From Pedobacter heparinus DSM 2366 (GTDB lineage: Bacteria; Bacteroidota; Bacteroidia; Sphingobacteriales; Sphingobacteriaceae): a stretch of 64,000 nt of DNA. This document shows, piece after piece, positions 27,364 through 36,691 of the stretch. Position 1 is the stretch's first letter. Each line of letters opens with the position of its first letter. The notes beneath the pieces are model-generated. The model was not told the DNA's origin. It worked only from the letters and a program-made list of their open reading frames with translations, and searched no databases. The DNA is taken from the NCBI RefSeq assembly GCF_000023825.1, contig NC_013061.1, positions 4,402,001 to 4,466,000 on the forward strand, given 5' to 3'. Position numbers and translations under genes: made by a program.

Positions 27364-28061
27364 AACCGGGTATACAAAGCGAGCTGGATGGCATGGTTCA
27401 TGGTATTGTTGCTGGCACCATTTATAAATTGGTTTAAGTACCCTGCCTCCACATCAAAACTTTTACTGAAGCGGTAACCAATGGCTCCGTAAGCACGGTT
27501 CTGGTCAAACAGTTTACCATTCAGCTTTGCCTTATGCTGAACGTTAAAAAACAATTCATTTTGCAAAGCGGCAAATGGCCCTTTGGTAAAGGTCTCCTTT
27601 GTTTCCGTAAGCGGAATAATGCCTCTCAGAAAATACCTGAGGCGTTGCGAGAAAATGTCGTCTCCGGCAGCTTCTATAAATCGTTGCTCCAGCCTGAACC
27701 GGTGCTGTACCGCAACAGATTTGATTTTATGCATCAGGATATACTGCTCCCAGATCCGGTGCTCCGTCAGCACATGGCCTACTGGTCCGGTCTGATCTAA
27801 AAAAGTATTTGTCAGTAAATAACCAACTGTAGCATTGCTTTTTTTATTGATATAATAAGTTACACCGGGCCTGAACAAAAAATTCCGCAGCCCATCCCAT
27901 TCATCTGCAGACCTCAGCTGAACATCCAGGTGCATGCCCCATTTGTCATTAAATTTAGTACTGTTTAAAAACAGGAACCAGCCAGAATTTTGTTTTACCT
28001 GCTGGGAAAAACCATTCAGTACAAAAAGAGAAAATAAAGAGGCTAAAATTAAACGCTTCAT
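27360..28061 (-). CDS. DUF2490 family outer-membrane protein
   Basis: A 233-residue beta-rich protein with a signal peptide (MKRLILASLFSLFVLNGFSQQ). The run SGWFLFLNSTKFNDKWGMHLDVQLRS, then FLFRPGVTYYINKKSNATVGYLL and a closing YLNQF to YTRF, matches DUF2490, whose members look like small outer-membrane barrels of unknown role. The ATG at 28061 is used because it begins the signal peptide directly. The gene converges with the M1 peptidase gene, with overlapping stop codons. Confidence 0.85.
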   Translation of the reverse strand: MKRLILASLFSLFVLNGFSQQVKQNSGWFLFLNSTKFNDKWGMHLDVQLRSADEWDGLRNFLFRPGVTYYINKKSNATVGYLLTNTFLDQTGPVGHVLTEHRIWEQYILMHKIKSVAVQHRFRLEQRFIEAAGDDIFSQRLRYFLRGIIPLTETKETFTKGPFAALQNELFFNVQHKAKLNGKLFDQNRAYGAIGYRFSKSFDVEAGYLNQFINGASNNTMNHAIQLALYTRF

Positions 28062-28119
28062 ATAATTGGATCGGATCAAAAAGCTAAAATAAAAAACAAA
28101 AGTAAAAATTCAATAAATA

Positions 28120-29010
28120 CTAGAACTGAAAGCCCAGCACCGTATAATTCTGAATATACTTAATTTTTTGACTTGCCCCGTCGATATCATTTCTACCAGT
28201 GGTGTGAATTTTAGTCAGGTCGATATAACCAACCTTTGTACTATTTTGCAGATAAAGCCCTTTCAGGATGTAAAATTTGAAACCAAGCTTGGCAGAAACA
28301 CCATAACCGGCAATATTCCAGTAATTGTTCTTTCCTACATCAAATAAATGGGCATCAGTTCTGGGCACCACCAAACCAGCACCTATACCGGTTTCCATGG
28401 TCAACGAAGTACGCTGCGAATAAGCTACCCATATGTCATCATACCGCTCCAGCTCTGCACTCGCATAGTTTAGCCCATCAGTATGCTCAAATCTTAGCAT
28501 ATCGGGGCCTACCTCCAGCATTTCACCATTATATACGCCAGCGTAGCGGCCTGTAGGAATACCAGGCTCAGAAACAGTAGCATCTATATGTCCGTCGATC
28601 TTCACCTTCTGCGGAATGTCCATCACATATTTCATATGGTCCCAACCCAATGAGATGCTGTAATTGTCCTTGATAAAATAACCAAAGTGAAAATTAAACT
28701 GCGGGATACTTAGTGAACTTGGCTCCAGATATTTCCAGCTCAGTTTAGTTTGCCGGTCATTCGCTACAACATCTCTAAGGGTAAAATCATAACCAGGACC
28801 TTTAAAATTGATGTCGCTCTTTGCATACCAGGAATGGTTATATCCCCACATCACAAAGAAATCTCCTTTTCTGGAAAAATTTCTTTTCAGCTCATTAGAA
28901 AAGATACTTCTACCAATTTTTGGCCGGTTTACAGAAGTAGTAATATTTTGCTGTGCGCTTAATTTTTTTGAAAAAACTAATAAAAAAACAAATAAATAAT
29001 ACTTTTTCAT
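28120..29010 (-). CDS. Hypothetical outer-membrane beta-barrel protein
   Basis: A 296-residue protein with a signal peptide (YYLFVFLLVFSKKLSAQ). The remainder alternates hydrophobic and polar residues with aromatic girdles (FFVMWGYNHSWYAKS, FNFHFGYFIKDNYSISLGWDHMKYVM, LGFKFYILKGLYLQNSTKVGYID) and ends in an aromatic (TVLGFQF), all consistent with an outer-membrane barrel. I do not recognise the family. It lies upstream of the DUF2490 gene on the same strand, 58 bases away, so the two may be co-transcribed. Confidence 0.75.
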   Translation of the reverse strand: MKKYYLFVFLLVFSKKLSAQQNITTSVNRPKIGRSIFSNELKRNFSRKGDFFVMWGYNHSWYAKSDINFKGPGYDFTLRDVVANDRQTKLSWKYLEPSSLSIPQFNFHFGYFIKDNYSISLGWDHMKYVMDIPQKVKIDGHIDATVSEPGIPTGRYAGVYNGEMLEVGPDMLRFEHTDGLNYASAELERYDDIWVAYSQRTSLTMETGIGAGLVVPRTDAHLFDVGKNNYWNIAGYGVSAKLGFKFYILKGLYLQNSTKVGYIDLTKIHTTGRNDIDGASQKIKYIQNYTVLGFQF

Positions 29011-29061
29011 AATTTCAATCAACCCACCGGGGGTGATAAATAAAATCAATTGTTCAAATCA

Positions 29062-29095
29062 AAAAAGACCCGCATTTTATGCAGGCCTTTTCTTT
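29062..29095 (-). terminator. Imperfect terminator after the E1-E2 operon
   Basis: A hairpin of about 11 bp with two mismatches around GACCCGCA/TGCAGGCC, flanked by A and T runs. It lies ten bases beyond the stop of the E2 gene on the minus strand. Confidence 0.5.
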
Positions 29096-29104
29096 ATCAG
29101 GTAT

Positions 29105-30343
29105 TTATATACCCAATAACAATCTTGCAGGATCTTCCAGCAATTGTTTAACCCTTACCAGGAAACCAACAGATTCTCTTCCATCAATGATCCTGTGGTC
29201 ATACGACAAGGCCACATACATCATCGGACGGATTACCACTTCACCTTTCTCTGCAACCGGGCGCTCAATGATATTGTGCATTCCAAGAATAGCAGACTGT
29301 GGGGCGTTGATGATCGGCGTCGACATCATCGAGCCAAAAACACCACCATTGGTAATGGTAAAAGTACCACCTGTCATTTCTTCAATCGTCAACTTACTAT
29401 CACGCGCTTTAGTAGCCAGTTCAATAACTGTTTTCTCTATCTGTGCAAGGCTCATGCTCTCTGCATTCCTGATAATCGGTACAACCAGTCCCTTAGGTGC
29501 AGAAACCGCAATTGAAATATCAGCAAAATCATTATACACAATAGATTCACCATCAATGCGTGCATTTACTGCCGGAAAGTCCTTAAGTGCCTCGCATACC
29601 GCCTTGGTAAAGAAACTCATAAAGCCTAATCCAACACCATATTTTTCCTTAAACTGATCTTTATATTTTCCGCGCAGGTCCATGATCGGCTTCATGTTCA
29701 CTTCATTAAAAGTGGTCAGCATAGCCGTTTCATTTTTAACGGTAACCAGGCGTTTGGCAACAGTTTTGCGCAAAGGCGACATTTTTTCCCTGCGCTCATT
29801 TCTTGATCCAGCAACAGGAGCAGCCGGGGCCGAAGCTTTAGGAGCTTCTGCTTTCGCAGCAGGTTGCGCAGTTTTCTGAGCGTTTAAAGCATCGTCTTTG
29901 GTAATTCTTCCATCAACACCAGTTCCTTTTACAGTAGCGGCATCCACACCTTTTTCCGCAAGTATTTTACCCGCAGCCGGCGATGGCGTACCCGTTGCAT
30001 AGCTTTCACCAGCTTTTTCTGCTACAGGGGCAGCCGATTTATCTTCGGCAACTACAGCCTTTTCAGCCGCTGGCGCGGCCTCTGCGGCAGGTTTTGCCGG
30101 AGCAGCACCACCGTCTTCAATTTTACAAACTACAGCACCAATTGCCAGTGTATCACCTTCATTGGCTACTGTTTTCAAAGTTCCGGCCTGTTCCGCAGTT
30201 AATTCGAAAGTTGCTTTGTCAGATTCTAATTCTGCAATCACCTCATCCATTTCTACTGCATCACCATCATTTTTCACCCAACGTGATAAAACAACTTCTG
30301 TTATCGACTCGCCAACTGGCGGAACTTTTATTTCTATACTCAT
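29105..30343 (-). CDS. sucB: 2-oxoglutarate dehydrogenase E2, dihydrolipoyllysine succinyltransferase
   Basis: A 412-residue E2 subunit. The lipoyl domain (1-78) carries the modified lysine K43 in ESDKATF. An Ala/Pro-rich linker (about 80-120) and a small subunit-binding domain (PAAGKILAEKGVDAATVKGTGVDGRITKDD) follow. The C-terminal catalytic domain ends with SYDHRIIDGRESVGFL, which has the active-site His and Asp. It passes the succinyl group to CoA in the citric acid cycle. It lies 18 bases after the E1 gene in the same operon; E3 is the separate lpdA gene. Confidence 0.95.
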   Translation of the reverse strand: MSIEIKVPPVGESITEVVLSRWVKNDGDAVEMDEVIAELESDKATFELTAEQAGTLKTVANEGDTLAIGAVVCKIEDGGAAPAKPAAEAAPAAEKAVVAEDKSAAPVAEKAGESYATGTPSPAAGKILAEKGVDAATVKGTGVDGRITKDDALNAQKTAQPAAKAEAPKASAPAAPVAGSRNERREKMSPLRKTVAKRLVTVKNETAMLTTFNEVNMKPIMDLRGKYKDQFKEKYGVGLGFMSFFTKAVCEALKDFPAVNARIDGESIVYNDFADISIAVSAPKGLVVPIIRNAESMSLAQIEKTVIELATKARDSKLTIEEMTGGTFTITNGGVFGSMMSTPIINAPQSAILGMHNIIERPVAEKGEVVIRPMMYVALSYDHRIIDGRESVGFLVRVKQLLEDPARLLLGI

Positions 30344-30361
30344 AACTGATGTATTATTTTT

Positions 30362-33157
30362 CTAATCTACATTAAATACTTTACTCACTGATTTTTTAGC
30401 AATCTTCTGCTCTACTTCAGTAACCGGCATCTCAAAAGCTTTGGCCAGAATATAGGCTTGCTGATCCGCATGTTGTTTTGCAAAGCCGGTGGCCGTACTG
30501 CTGCTTTCTTTTCTCGAGATCACTTCGATATCACCAAAGATCGTTCTTCTCAGTCTGCGCAATAAATACGGCCATGCCCCCATGTTTTCAGGTTCTTCCT
30601 GTACCCATACGGCTTCTTCTGCGTTTTTATACTTCTTATAAACAGCTTCCATCTGTGCAACCGGAGTAGGATACAATTGCTCTACACGAACAATCGCAAC
30701 ATCCCTGATCTGGTCTTTTTGCTGTTTTTCCAATAGCTCATAGTAAATTTTACCACTACAGAACAATACCCTTTTTACATCTGCGGCTTTTACATTTGTA
30801 TCTGCAATCACTTCATGGAACTTGCCATCGGTAAACTCTTCCAGTTTAGAAACACATAACGGATGGCGCAACAGGCTCTTAGGGGTAAATACCACCAGTG
30901 GCTTTCTGAAGTCACGTTTAAACTGCCTGCGTAACGCATGGAAAAAGTTTGCAGGGGTAGTACAATTGGTTACCTGCATATTGTAATCTGCACAAAGCTC
31001 CATAAAGCGCTCAATCCTTGCAGATGAGTGTTCAGGGCCCTGTCCTTCATAACCATGTGGCAATAACATGACCAAACCATTTTCACGCTGCCATTTTGTT
31101 TCTGCACTGGCCACATACTGGTCTACAACAATTTGTGCCCCGTTAAAGAAATCACCAAACTGGGCCTCCCAGATGGTCAGCGCATTCGGATTGGCCATGG
31201 CATAACCATATTCAAAACCCAATACACCATATTCAGATAAATGCGAATTGTAAATGTCAAATGGCGCCTGCTGGTCAGAAATATTGGCCAGTGGGATATA
31301 TTCCTCTTCCGAATCTTCTAAGGTCAGTACCGCATGGCGGTGAGAGAAAGTACCACGTTCTACATCCTGCCCGCTTAAACGTACCCTTTTACCTTCTGCA
31401 AGTAAGGTTCCATAAGCCAGCTGCTCACCCATCGCCCAGTCAAATACATGCGTAGTATTCGCCATTTTGCTCCGTTCCTCAAAAAGCTTCTCAATTTTTT
31501 TGAAGAACTTTTTATTGGAAGGCAATGTGCTGATCCTTTTGGCAATTTCCAGTAAGGTAGTTTTTTTAACAGCGGTACTTGGCGAACTTTCAAAATCCTT
31601 AGGTGTAGCGATCCGCATGTCAGACCATGCACCACCAAACTTCACATCCTGGTAAGTAGAAGTAATCTCTTTCGCCTCATTTAAACGTTCCTGTAAAATA
31701 CCACGGAATTCTTTTTCCATCTCTTTTGCCAGGCTGGCTTCCAGTTTACCTTCAGTTATCAGCTGCTGGATGTAAATATCCCTTGGGTTCGCATGTTTTT
31801 CAATCGCTTTATAAAGCAGCGGCTGGGTAAATTTAGGCTCATCCGATTCGTTATGTCCAAACCTGCGGTAGCATAAAATATCTATAAAAACATCGTTTTT
31901 ATATTTCTGACGGTATTCCATGGCCAGGTTAATGGCATATACCAGGGCTTCAACATCATCTCCGTTTACATGAAACACGGGCGATAAAGTCACTTTTGCA
32001 ATATCAGTACAGTATGTACTCGTCCTTGCATCTTTAAAATTGGTGGTAAAACCAATCTGGTTGTTGATGATCAGGTGAATGGTACCGCCGGTTTTATATC
32101 CATCCAGGCCAGCCATCTGGATCACTTCATACACAATGCCCTGTCCTGCAACAGATGCATCACCGTGTATCAGTATTGGCGCAATGCGGGCATTGTCGCC
32201 ACCATATTTAAAATCTATTTTCGACCTGGTCATTCCTTCAACCACCCCATCTACCGTTTCCAGGTGCGATGGGTTCGGACAAAGACTCAGGTGTACACTC
32301 TTGCCATCATTTGTGGTCACATCAGTTGAATAACCCAGGTGATATTTCACATCGCCACCAAACGGAGATTCAGCACTATACCCCTTACCTTCAAACTCAG
32401 CAAAAATATCCTTATAGGTTTTCTGCATAATATTGGCCAGCACATTTAAACGTCCTCTGTGCGCCATACCAATTACAAACTCTTCAATACCAAGCTCGGC
32501 ACCCTTTTCAATTACAGAATCGAGGGCGGGGATCAATGCCTCTGCACCTTCCAGCGAAAACCTTTTTTGTCCCAGAAACTTAGTGCCCAGAAAATTTTCA
32601 AAACTTACCGCTTCATTCAGTTTCTTAAGTATCCTTCTCTTTTCTTCAATTGAAAAATTTGGGGTGTTGCGCACACCTTCCATTTTCTGCTCTAACCAGG
32701 AAAGTACTTCAGGAGTACGCAGATACTTATATTCAACACCAATAGAACGGCAGTAAGTCTGCTTTAAAAAAGCAACAATATCGCTCAGCTTGGCCGCACC
32801 AATACCCAATTCAACACTTGCGTTAAATACGGTATCCAAATCCGCTGTGCTAAGTCCAAAATTTTCAAGGTCAAGCGTAGGCAAATGCTGACGTCTTTCC
32901 CTTACAGGATTGGTATGTGTAAACAAATGGCCGCGCTGACGATAACCATTGATCATGTTCAACACATTAACTTCCTTTAAAAAATGCTCAGGGGTATCTT
33001 CTGTAACTGCCCCTGCAGAGGAACCTCTGCCGAAATCAAAACCTTCAAAAAATTTCTGAAAGCCAAATTCAACCGAGTTTGGATCTTCTTTATAAGATTG
33101 GTATAAGGACTCTATGTATTCGGCATTTGCGCCGCTGAGATAAGATAAATTATCCAT
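30362..33157 (-). CDS. sucA: 2-oxoglutarate dehydrogenase E1
   Basis: A 931-residue thiamine-diphosphate enzyme that decarboxylates 2-oxoglutarate and loads the succinyl group on E2. The N-terminus (YIESLYQSYKEDPNSVEFGFQKFFEGF) is the standard E1 docking segment. Substrate and cofactor motifs are visible in FVIGMAHRGRLNVLANIM, HGDASVAGQGIVYEVIQM and INNQIGFTT. The transketolase-like half includes LLPHGYEGQGPEHSSARIERF. Length is typical. It is the promoter-proximal gene of the E1-E2 operon. Confidence 0.96.
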   Translation of the reverse strand: MDNLSYLSGANAEYIESLYQSYKEDPNSVEFGFQKFFEGFDFGRGSSAGAVTEDTPEHFLKEVNVLNMINGYRQRGHLFTHTNPVRERRQHLPTLDLENFGLSTADLDTVFNASVELGIGAAKLSDIVAFLKQTYCRSIGVEYKYLRTPEVLSWLEQKMEGVRNTPNFSIEEKRRILKKLNEAVSFENFLGTKFLGQKRFSLEGAEALIPALDSVIEKGAELGIEEFVIGMAHRGRLNVLANIMQKTYKDIFAEFEGKGYSAESPFGGDVKYHLGYSTDVTTNDGKSVHLSLCPNPSHLETVDGVVEGMTRSKIDFKYGGDNARIAPILIHGDASVAGQGIVYEVIQMAGLDGYKTGGTIHLIINNQIGFTTNFKDARTSTYCTDIAKVTLSPVFHVNGDDVEALVYAINLAMEYRQKYKNDVFIDILCYRRFGHNESDEPKFTQPLLYKAIEKHANPRDIYIQQLITEGKLEASLAKEMEKEFRGILQERLNEAKEITSTYQDVKFGGAWSDMRIATPKDFESSPSTAVKKTTLLEIAKRISTLPSNKKFFKKIEKLFEERSKMANTTHVFDWAMGEQLAYGTLLAEGKRVRLSGQDVERGTFSHRHAVLTLEDSEEEYIPLANISDQQAPFDIYNSHLSEYGVLGFEYGYAMANPNALTIWEAQFGDFFNGAQIVVDQYVASAETKWQRENGLVMLLPHGYEGQGPEHSSARIERFMELCADYNMQVTNCTTPANFFHALRRQFKRDFRKPLVVFTPKSLLRHPLCVSKLEEFTDGKFHEVIADTNVKAADVKRVLFCSGKIYYELLEKQQKDQIRDVAIVRVEQLYPTPVAQMEAVYKKYKNAEEAVWVQEEPENMGAWPYLLRRLRRTIFGDIEVISRKESSSTATGFAKQHADQQAYILAKAFEMPVTEVEQKIAKKSVSKVFNVD

Positions 33158-33183
33158 TATGTATAAATATGCTATAAGTGATG

Positions 33184-33217
33184 CAAAATTAGGATTTTAC
33201 CTTATAAAACAGGCAAA
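33184..33217 (-). promoter_or_regulatory. Promoter of the sucA-sucB operon
   Basis: On the minus strand: TTTG, 22-bp spacer, TAATTTTG (TAnnTTTG at 33184-33191), about 27 bases before the sucA ATG at 33157. Both elements fit the Bacteroidota consensus. Confidence 0.5.
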
Positions 33218-33222
33218 TTTCT

Positions 33223-34101
33223 TTATAATTCTTCAAGAAATTCGACCATGTCACAAACATTCTTCAAAGGGGTAAGCCTATCTTTTACAAGAATGTCAAA
33301 TTCAGAGATCAGACTTCCTGCAACCAGCAAGGGCACCTCTACATAATCCATTACTTTTTCTATAATCTTGTTGAGGTCCTTTCCCAGGTTAAGCGAGGTC
33401 AAAACAATAAATGCATAATCAGGTTTATAGCCGCTGATCACTTTTTTAATATCTGCATAGGGAATTTCCGACCCCAGGTAAAGTGTTTCATGTCCGCATT
33501 TTTTTAACAGATACCTGGCAAAGAGCAGACCTGTTTCATGCATTTCTGCTTCGGGCAGGAAAAGCACAAACCGCAGTACTTTTTTCTTCCTTGGTTTTTC
33601 CAGCTTATCGATTTTCACAATGATCTTGTCCCTGATCAGACTGGAAGCAAAATGCTCGTGTGAAGGGTCTATGGTTCCTGTTTGCCACAGCATTCCTACA
33701 CGTTTCATAAAGGGGAACAGCACCAGGTCCATAGTTTTGACCAAACCCATTTCATCAATACAGCCCGTAAGTATTCTTGAAAACTCATTTTCATCATACT
33801 TAAGGGTAGCATCTGAAAGGTTCAGCAACTGGATGCTCTCATTTCCCCAATCGGAATCTAACTGCCGCACCAGATCTGATACCTGTTGCCTGCTCAGCTT
33901 GGCAATCCTGCTGATCTTGTATCCGTTTTCATTTAAGGCTACAATATTAAGCAGCATTTTCAGGTCATCCTCATCGTAATACCTGATATTGGTAGGGGTA
34001 CGTTTAGGCGGCACCAGGTTATACCTGGTCTCCCAGGCCCTTATGGTGTGTGCCTTTATGCCTATCAGACTTTCTATATCACTAATTGAATATTTCTTCA
34101 C
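33223..34101 (-). CDS. MerR family regulator with B12-binding domain (CarH/LitR-like photoreceptor)
   Basis: A 292-residue regulator read from a GTG at 34101. Longer starts would place the operator-like repeats inside the gene. The MerR helix-turn-helix (1-70) has YSISDIESLIGIKAHTIRAWE followed by YNLVPP. The C-terminal half is a cobalamin-binding fold. The W-x9-E-H motif of light-sensing CarH proteins is present (W139, E149, H150), and the lower-ligand motif reads E-M-H-E-T-G (H188). In known CarH proteins adenosylcobalamin makes a DNA-binding tetramer that light breaks, turning on target genes. A Cry-DASH gene lies directly upstream on the same strand. Light sensing here is inferred from motifs and context. 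Confidence 0.88.
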   Translation of the reverse strand: MKKYSISDIESLIGIKAHTIRAWETRYNLVPPKRTPTNIRYYDEDDLKMLLNIVALNENGYKISRIAKLSRQQVSDLVRQLDSDWGNESIQLLNLSDATLKYDENEFSRILTGCIDEMGLVKTMDLVLFPFMKRVGMLWQTGTIDPSHEHFASSLIRDKIIVKIDKLEKPRKKKVLRFVLFLPEAEMHETGLLFARYLLKKCGHETLYLGSEIPYADIKKVISGYKPDYAFIVLTSLNLGKDLNKIIEKVMDYVEVPLLVAGSLISEFDILVKDRLTPLKNVCDMVEFLEEL

Positions 34102-34116
34102 ATTATTTATAACAAC

Positions 34117-34162
34117 AAATGTTAAACAACTTTGTTTAAAATACAACTTTTGTTTAACATTT
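34117..34162 (-). promoter_or_regulatory. Candidate CarH-type operator: three TTGTTTAA half-sites
   Basis: AAATGTTAAACAA (34117-34129) and TTGTTTAACATTT (34150-34162) form a perfect 13-bp inverted repeat. A third half-site TTGTTTAA lies between them at 34132-34139, exactly 18 bp from the one at 34150. The block ends 16 bp upstream of the GTG start of the MerR gene, a suitable place for autoregulation. Confidence 0.5.
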
Positions 34163-34246
34163 ATAAGCATGGCCTATACTTAGCCTTTCTGTAAAACGAA
34201 GCTTTACGCAATTTGTTTTTATAAAAATACAGTAGCAGGCTACCAA

Positions 34247-35539
34247 TCAGGCAAAAGAAGGGCTGTCGGCAACTGCAATATCCAAAATTTTGATCTGCTT
34301 GTTTAAATCGAATGTATTTTTCGACCTGGCATCTTTACCAATGCCGGCAACGCTTGCCCAGTTGCCCCAATTACTGGCCGGCGCATAATCAATCAGTTTC
34401 TCTTCAAAATAAGCTGCACCACAGGTCCAGTGTATTTTTAAAACATGAACAAGATAAGTAGCCACCAATAAACGGCCCGAATGAGGAATAAAACCAGTAG
34501 CATTCAGGTCATACATGTATTTATCAACTACCGGATGTGCTGTACAGCCTGTTTTCCATTTTTCCAAGGCAGGATCCACCCTTTCAATAGCCTGCATAAT
34601 GTCTTTCTCCAGATCAGTTTCCTGAAGAAAGGCAATGCCATGCTTTTTAAACATGAACCGGAAATAATCCCTCCATAAAAGGCCCAGAAAGATCTGGCTA
34701 AAATTGGCATTCAGTCCAAAAACCCCCTCTGCTTCCTTCACCTTCCAGTAAACCATTCTGGGCGACAGGCACCCGATGGTAAGCCAGGCAGACAAGCGGG
34801 AAGAAAAACCAGGTTTTTCAGGTGTATGTTTAGTATTTTGTTTCAAATAAATATCAGCACCCGCTTCCAGTAATTGCGCCAAATGCTGCAATCCCGAATC
34901 CTCGCCACCAGTCGCATACTTTTCAATCATAGCCCCGGCGACAGTTTCAAAACCAAGGTCCTTTAATGACGGCAATTGGCCCCAGTCTGCATTTTCCACG
35001 AAATCTATATGTTCCGGTGTCAGAAAACAGGCTTTCACAATCGCATCACGTTCAGTTTTCTTTTTAAACTGTGCAAATACATCCGGGATATCCTTTATCG
35101 GAAATGGCAGGTCTTCCTTATTGTAAAGTGTATGCCCGATAAAATGCTTTAAATTGATCTTTAATGTCCACAGCAAATCTTCAACATGGCCTGAAATTTC
35201 AGTCTCCTCAGGGCCCACTTCGCGGTGATGGTATACTTCTGCAATATCAAACTGTTCTACCAGGTCCCTGATCATATCTTCGGGTTTCCCCTGCACCAGT
35301 AAAATATCTCCGCCAAACCGCTGAAAAGCTTTTCTTAACGACAAGATACTTTCCAATAAAAATGAAGCCCTTACTATCCCGGTTTTTGCGGTTCCAAACC
35401 TTGTATTTTCGAAATAACGCGGATCAAAAAAATAAACGGGTAAAATACTGTCAGATTTAGCAATCGCTTCAACCAACATCTCATTGTCATGTAAGCGAAG
35501 ATCATTCCTAAACCAAACGAGTATTTTTTTATTCTTCAT
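34247..35539 (-). CDS. DASH-family cryptochrome / photolyase-like flavoprotein
   Basis: A 430-residue protein. The N-terminal photolyase domain begins VWFRNDLRLHDNEML. The C-terminal FAD-binding half has FSSRLSAWLTIGCLSPRMVYW (about 258), LLWRDYFRFMFKKHG (about 290) and YAPASNWGNWASVAGIGKDARSKNTFD. This is the Cry-DASH form of the FAD site, distinct from class I CPD photolyases. Cry-DASH proteins repair UV dimers in single-stranded DNA or act in light signalling. It lies upstream of the CarH-like gene and divergent from the TIGR01777 gene, forming a light-response cluster. Confidence 0.93.
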   Translation of the reverse strand: MKNKKILVWFRNDLRLHDNEMLVEAIAKSDSILPVYFFDPRYFENTRFGTAKTGIVRASFLLESILSLRKAFQRFGGDILLVQGKPEDMIRDLVEQFDIAEVYHHREVGPEETEISGHVEDLLWTLKINLKHFIGHTLYNKEDLPFPIKDIPDVFAQFKKKTERDAIVKACFLTPEHIDFVENADWGQLPSLKDLGFETVAGAMIEKYATGGEDSGLQHLAQLLEAGADIYLKQNTKHTPEKPGFSSRLSAWLTIGCLSPRMVYWKVKEAEGVFGLNANFSQIFLGLLWRDYFRFMFKKHGIAFLQETDLEKDIMQAIERVDPALEKWKTGCTAHPVVDKYMYDLNATGFIPHSGRLLVATYLVHVLKIHWTCGAAYFEEKLIDYAPASNWGNWASVAGIGKDARSKNTFDLNKQIKILDIAVADSPSFA

Positions 35540-35568
35540 TAACCTAAATTAAATTTTGTGATAAACTT

Positions 35569-35576
35569 CAAAAATA
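35569..35576 (-). promoter_or_regulatory. -7 promoter box of the Cry-DASH gene
   Basis: TATTTTTG on the minus strand, about 30 bases before the ATG at 35539. The upstream TTG element is weak. Confidence 0.4.
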
Positions 35577-35682
35577 TGCCATTTTTTATCTTAAAGCGAA
35601 TCCCGCCACCAATCTTTACATAAGCAGAACAAAATATTTACCCTAAAAAGATAATTTATCAAACTAAAACACCTGTTATAAG

Positions 35683-35701
35683 TTGTATAATTACTATACA
35701 A
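35683..35701. promoter_or_regulatory. Palindromic operator TTGTATA-N5-TATACAA
   Basis: A perfect 7-5-7 inverted repeat between the divergent Cry-DASH and TIGR01777 genes. Its half-site TTGTATAA resembles TTGTTTAA in front of the MerR gene, so the same regulator may bind both places. Binding is inferred. Confidence 0.5.
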
Positions 35702-35747
35702 GAAGCAGATTTTAGACGTTTTGTTATAAATAAAAAAATCCTTAAAG

Positions 35748-36662
35748 ATGAACAAGCACATTCTGATCACCGGAGCAACTGGTATGATAGGAAAAAAACT
35801 AATAGAATCCTTACAAAAAGGCGGTCATTCTGTTGCTGTTTTATCCAGAAAACCTAAAAATATACCTGGTGTAAAGCTGTATCTATGGGACGTGTACCAG
35901 CATAAAATAGACCAGCAATGCATGGAGGGGATAGACACAGTCATCCACCTGGCCGGCGAAAATATTGCAGCACATAAATGGACAAAGAAAAGAAAGCAGC
36001 AAATCATCGACAGCCGGGTCTTGTCAACCCAGCTACTTTATCAGGCCATAAAAGAAACAAAAGCCAGTGTCAGTACTTTTATATCTGCTTCAGGCGCTGC
36101 CTGGTATGGCGATAGCGGAGATGAAATCCTAACCGAAGAAAGTCCTGCCGGCTATGGCTTTATGGCTGCTTGCTGTGAACAATGGGAACAGGCCGTCGAT
36201 CAAGGTAAAAAGCTTGGGATAAGGGTAGTAAAATTCAGGACCGGTATGGTACTGGGCAAAAACGAGGGGGCCTTAGCTTCATTAGAAAAGCCCATCCGTT
36301 TTTTTGCCGGAGCAGCACTGGGTTCCGGCAGGCAATGGGTTCCATGGCTGCATATAGATGACATGGTGTCCATGTACACTACCGCAGTAGAAAACACCCT
36401 GATTTCAGGAGCATACAATGCATGCGCACCTTTTTCTGTAACCAATGCCACATTAACCAGGGCCATCGCAAAAAAACTACACCGGCCGGTATGGCCTTTT
36501 AATGTACCCGAAAAAATACTTAAACTTATACTCGGAGAAATGAGCGAGGTTATATTTATCAGCACCAATACCTCTGCACAGAAAATACTGGCAGCCGATT
36601 TCAAGTTCAGATATACCCGGCTCGAGGATGCTTTATCTGATATTTACAGTCCCCAAAAATAA
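35748..36662 (+). CDS. TIGR01777 family NAD-dependent epimerase/oxidoreductase
   Basis: A 304-residue extended short-chain dehydrogenase-like protein. It has the Rossmann motif ITGATGMIGKKLIESL (about 6-21), IDTVIHLAGENIA (about 62) and the family's C-terminal DUF1731 segment (RPVWPFNVPEKILKLILGEMSEV, then AADFKFRYTRLEDAL). The reaction is unknown. It reads away from the Cry-DASH gene across a 208-bp region that holds the palindromic operator, which places it in the presumed light-controlled set. It converges with the FKBP genes, with a short gap and no strong terminator. Confidence 0.9.
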   Translation: MNKHILITGATGMIGKKLIESLQKGGHSVAVLSRKPKNIPGVKLYLWDVYQHKIDQQCMEGIDTVIHLAGENIAAHKWTKKRKQQIIDSRVLSTQLLYQAIKETKASVSTFISASGAAWYGDSGDEILTEESPAGYGFMAACCEQWEQAVDQGKKLGIRVVKFRTGMVLGKNEGALASLEKPIRFFAGAALGSGRQWVPWLHIDDMVSMYTTAVENTLISGAYNACAPFSVTNATLTRAIAKKLHRPVWPFNVPEKILKLILGEMSEVIFISTNTSAQKILAADFKFRYTRLEDALSDIYSPQK

Positions 36663-36691
36663 ACTACATTTACCTATACCTACCCTAAGTA

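Noticed and set aside
29079..29657. A 192-codon open frame on the plus strand
   Set aside because: It is the complement of the conserved sucB catalytic domain and shows no motif of its own.
34102..34170. N-terminal extension of the MerR regulator
   Set aside because: It would cover the inverted and direct repeats that look like its operator, and MerR proteins start right at the helix-turn-helix.
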